DNA of 64,000 bases. Source: Bacteroidales bacterium. GTDB lineage: Bacteria > Bacteroidota > Bacteroidia > Bacteroidales > UBA3824. The position numbers and the translations under genes were made by a program. This document shows positions 61,976 through 64,000 of this stretch, one piece after another (the stretch's first letter is position 1; every line of letters starts with the position of its first letter). The stretch lies in the NCBI GenBank assembly GCA_016293845.1, contig JAEDDH010000015.1, positions 31,823 through 95,822 on the forward strand. Direction: 5' to 3'. The notes below the pieces were generated by a model. The model ran no database searches. It had not been told where the DNA came from and worked only from the letters and a program-made list of their open reading frames with translations.

Positions 61976-62157
61976 TGGCGAAATAAAAACTGAACGAATA
62001 ATGAACGTAAAGTTAACATATAATAAAGAAGAGGTGAAAGCCAGATCGTCGAAAACAAGGCCAATCACCTCCCAATGTCCAACCTTAGAAAAGGAGGTAT
62101 TGCAATAAACGAGTAAAGCAATAAAAAGGTTGCCTACGGAGCAGCCAATCCCGAAAC
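61952..62157 (+). repeat. 206-base direct repeat, copy 2
   Basis: Partner of 59735-59940, with one visible mismatch in the -7 element. Downstream of 62157 the two leaders diverge although the hairpins remain. Confidence 0.85.
62001..62108 (+). CDS. 35-codon leader ORF (cassette 3)
   Basis: Identical to the ORF at 59784-59891, including the stop. Conservation here cannot be separated from the recent duplication of the whole leader. Confidence 0.35.
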   Translation: MNVKLTYNKEEVKARSSKTRPITSQCPTLEKEVLQ

Positions 62158-62242
62158 CAATGCCTGAGGCGGGCCGTGAAACAATACCGCGGGCGACATC
62201 CCTGGCGCGCAGTGCAGGGAGGAAGAAGTGCTTTACCTGCGT
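62124..62242 (+). ncRNA. Structured leader RNA, copy 3
   Basis: P1: GGTTGC 62128-62133 with GCAGCC 62141-62146. P2: CCCG 62050-range equivalent, here 62050s, within ATCCCG 62148-62153 with CGGG 62170-62173 (two pairs lost). P3: GGG 62191-62193 with CCC 62200-62202. P4: GCAGG 62214-62218 with CCTGC 62236-62240. The unpaired segments differ more than the stems. Confidence 0.6.
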
Positions 62243-62276
62243 AATGATTTATTAAAATATTTAAAATTAGAAACTT

Positions 62277-62654
62277 ATGAAAAAGATATTTATATCCATA
62301 GGATTAGCGGCGCTGATGCTGGTGTCGGGAACTAACTACTATCTTGCGAATAACACGAATTCTTATTCTTCCCTCCGTTTGGAAGACATTGAGGCTAACG
62401 CCGACAGTAACGGCGAGGCTGGGGTGCCGCCGTGGCTCGGACCTGCCGCACAGGTGGTAAGTATAATTGCAGGTGGCGTAGCAGTTGGGAAAGTAATTTA
62501 CGATTACTGCACAAAACCCGATACTGGTCATTGGTGCGAAGTCTATTCCAAGATAGAAATAAAAAATAATAAGAAAACAGGAACTATATGGTACGAATGT
62601 GGTGGCTCAGGTGATGTATGCATAGTAGGAGGCTCACGTTCTGTTACATTTTAG
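62277..62654 (+). CDS. NVEALA-type exported peptide (cassette 3)
   Basis: A 125-residue protein with leader KKIFISIGLAALMLVSGTNY, the motif LRLEDIEANADSNGE, then VPPWLGPAAQVV, a hydrophobic helix, and the tail GGSGDVCIVGGSRSVTF. It is a paralogue of the cassette 2 peptide with the same plan: PPWL motif, helix, Gly-Cys tail. Function is unknown. Confidence 0.75.
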   Translation: MKKIFISIGLAALMLVSGTNYYLANNTNSYSSLRLEDIEANADSNGEAGVPPWLGPAAQVVSIIAGGVAVGKVIYDYCTKPDTGHWCEVYSKIEIKNNKKTGTIWYECGGSGDVCIVGGSRSVTF

Positions 62655-62739
62655 TAGGCCTCTTGTCGGTAACCTATTTAGTGTAGGTGATTCTCTGACG
62701 AGCCTTCGTCCGAACAAGACTTATCTAATTTTTAATCAC

Positions 62740-62773
62740 GTTGCCTTAAACGCTATATCTTGTTTAGGGCAAC
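62740..62773 (+). terminator. Stem-loop between peptide and propeller genes (cassette 3)
   Basis: GTTGCCTTAAAC (62740-62751) pairs with GTTTAGGGCAAC (62762-62773): 12 pairs with one T-G wobble and a 10-base loop. No strong T run follows, so it may be an attenuator or processing hairpin rather than a full terminator. Confidence 0.55.
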
Positions 62774-62789
62774 ACTTACAAATTTTGTT

Positions 62790-63971
62790 ATGAAAGACGG
62801 AGTTTTCATATTGTTTTGTCTGTTGGTTATTATAGGATGTACACCCCAATCGACACAAGTCGCCAATATTGACTACGGCGAAGATTTTGTTTATTTGGAT
62901 TTGACCAAAGTTGATTTTGACAAGACGATTACGGTCGATGACATCCTTGATGATGTCAGAGCCATAAAACTTGAGACCACAGATTCTTCTCTTCTTGGTC
63001 ATATTAGGCACATAGTTTTCGGTAACGACTATATATATGTTCACGATACGTATTCAGAAGGTTGTATCGCCATTTTTAGTCAAGATGGTTCTTTTGTCAA
63101 ACGCCTTTCCAAGGGTAACGGACCTGAGGATATCAGCTATGTCGCTGACATTACGTTCGACGAAGCAAACAATCGCCTCGTTGTTTTCCAGCCGCCTGTG
63201 GTAAAGTTCTTCACTCCCGACGGACATTATATTAGCGATTTTAATACTAATTTGTCGGGCTTGCATATAGCTAAATATGGCGATGGTTATCTGTTTGCAC
63301 AAGACCCGTATCAGAACAAGCTGCACCAGTATTGTATTGTCCGTACGGATTCTGTTTTTCAGGTTGAGAATGTTTTCCCATTGGACAAAGTATTTGTTCC
63401 TTATCTGACATACAATACATTTGTGCCATTGAATAACAATAATTTGGCTGTTGTCCAGCCTTTCAATCCTACGGTCTATAAGATGAGCGATACAATGTTG
63501 ATTCCTCATTGTTATTTGGATTTCGGTGATTATTTGTTCGCTACCGAGGATGTCCACACACTGGACGATTTAAAAGATGAATTTGTTGGCGAGGCATACT
63601 CATTTGTCGGGCTGTTCAACGAAACATCCAATTATCAGTTCTACCGGGTGGAAAAAGCGCATTTGCCGTTCGCCTTTATTTATTACAATACTACAACTGG
63701 TAAAATTCGAAAAGGAATTGATATTAATGAGTCATTGACCGATTTGGTTTGCATTGTGTCTGATTTTGCCGGTACATACGACGATTATTTTGTCAGGTGT
63801 TTTTCGTGGGATAATTGTGACTATGATTATATGATGAATGTGATGAACGATAATGTTGGCAACCTACCACAAGATGTTGTTGACAAAGTCAAAAACCTCA
63901 AAGAAGACGACAACCCTCTTATCATCCTCTATAAACTCAAAGACCTCCCCGCCGACACAATACCCGAGTAG
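62790..63971 (+). CDS. 6-bladed beta-propeller lipoprotein (cassette 3)
   Basis: A 393-residue lipoprotein, signal MKDGVFILFCLLVIIGC with lipobox VIIGC (Cys17). The propeller shows YVHDTYSEGCIAIFSQDG, SFVKRLSKGNGPEDISYV and the end VDKVKNLKEDDNPLIILYKL. The ATG at 62790 is used; the earlier TTG frame from 62760 lies inside the stem-loop. It is the closest paralogue of the cassette 2 propeller. Confidence 0.82.
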   Translation: MKDGVFILFCLLVIIGCTPQSTQVANIDYGEDFVYLDLTKVDFDKTITVDDILDDVRAIKLETTDSSLLGHIRHIVFGNDYIYVHDTYSEGCIAIFSQDGSFVKRLSKGNGPEDISYVADITFDEANNRLVVFQPPVVKFFTPDGHYISDFNTNLSGLHIAKYGDGYLFAQDPYQNKLHQYCIVRTDSVFQVENVFPLDKVFVPYLTYNTFVPLNNNNLAVVQPFNPTVYKMSDTMLIPHCYLDFGDYLFATEDVHTLDDLKDEFVGEAYSFVGLFNETSNYQFYRVEKAHLPFAFIYYNTTTGKIRKGIDINESLTDLVCIVSDFAGTYDDYFVRCFSWDNCDYDYMMNVMNDNVGNLPQDVVDKVKNLKEDDNPLIILYKLKDLPADTIPE

Positions 63972-63974
63972 CGT

Positions 63975-64000
63975 ATGAAGAAAATATTGTTGATTGTCGC
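63975..64000 (+). CDS. Start of the next gene, cut by the window edge
   Basis: An ATG 3 bases after the propeller stop opens a frame MKKILLIV with a basic and hydrophobic start, like an exported or membrane protein. By analogy with cassette 1 it could be a thioredoxin-like partner, but only eight full codons are visible. Confidence 0.35.

Overview
The window reads as a chromosomal segment of a Bacteroidota bacterium, most likely Bacteroidales. The evidence is: promoters of the TAnnTTTG type, several with an upstream TTTG 19-20 bases away; a PorV/PorQ-type outer-membrane protein and a type IX secretion sorting domain; an ATCase pair pyrB-pyrI; many lipoproteins with a Cys lipobox; NVEALA-type peptides; and 6-bladed beta-propeller lipoproteins. 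No rRNA, tRNA, CRISPR array or complete insertion sequence was seen.

Layout. 1-5.3 kb: a large SF2 helicase cut by the left edge, and recQ, both on the minus strand. 5.5-8.6 kb: a TPR/SpoIIE-type phosphatase divergent from a LytTR response regulator. 8.7-14.6 kb: a plus-strand run of a PhoH-like ATPase, a Pif1-like helicase with an HRDC domain, a nitrilase-family amidase and an ankyrin protein. 14.6-17.5 kb: a membrane MutS-like ATPase divergent from a putative aminopeptidase. 17.5-18.3 kb: a gene graveyard with chemoreceptor and metal-permease remnants. 18.6-26.3 kb: rlmN, a double thioredoxin-fold protein, an FGE-sulfatase-like protein, an O-acetylhomoserine sulfhydrylase, a SPOR-like protein and a second SpoIIE phosphatase with a CHASE4-like sensor. 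26.5-44.8 kb: a decayed toxin-antitoxin pair, then largely housekeeping genes (peptide transporter, pssA, nth, 7TM-HD hydrolase, apt, pyrI, pyrB, kdsB, rho, an ECF sigma factor). 44.9-52.1 kb: a probable signalling operon of coiled-coil lipoprotein, Ser/Thr kinase, PP2C phosphatase, a possible actin-fold protein and a DUF2339 membrane protein, followed by recJ and a TraX-family protein.

The most unusual part is 54.5-64 kb. A TPR/transmembrane regulator with an HTH-like tail lies divergent from three consecutive cassettes. Each cassette carries a shared structured leader (four hairpins), a small NVEALA-type secreted peptide, a stem-loop, and a 6-bladed beta-propeller lipoprotein. The first cassette ends with a membrane-anchored thioredoxin-like protein. 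The second and third share a 206-base leader repeat with one mismatch, including a promoter and an identical 35-codon ORF, while their peptides have diverged. Remnants of a TraX-family gene and a transglutaminase-like lipoprotein sit between cassettes, showing turnover by duplication and deletion. A plausible reading, which is inference, is a post-transcriptionally controlled family of variable exported peptides with paired surface propeller proteins.
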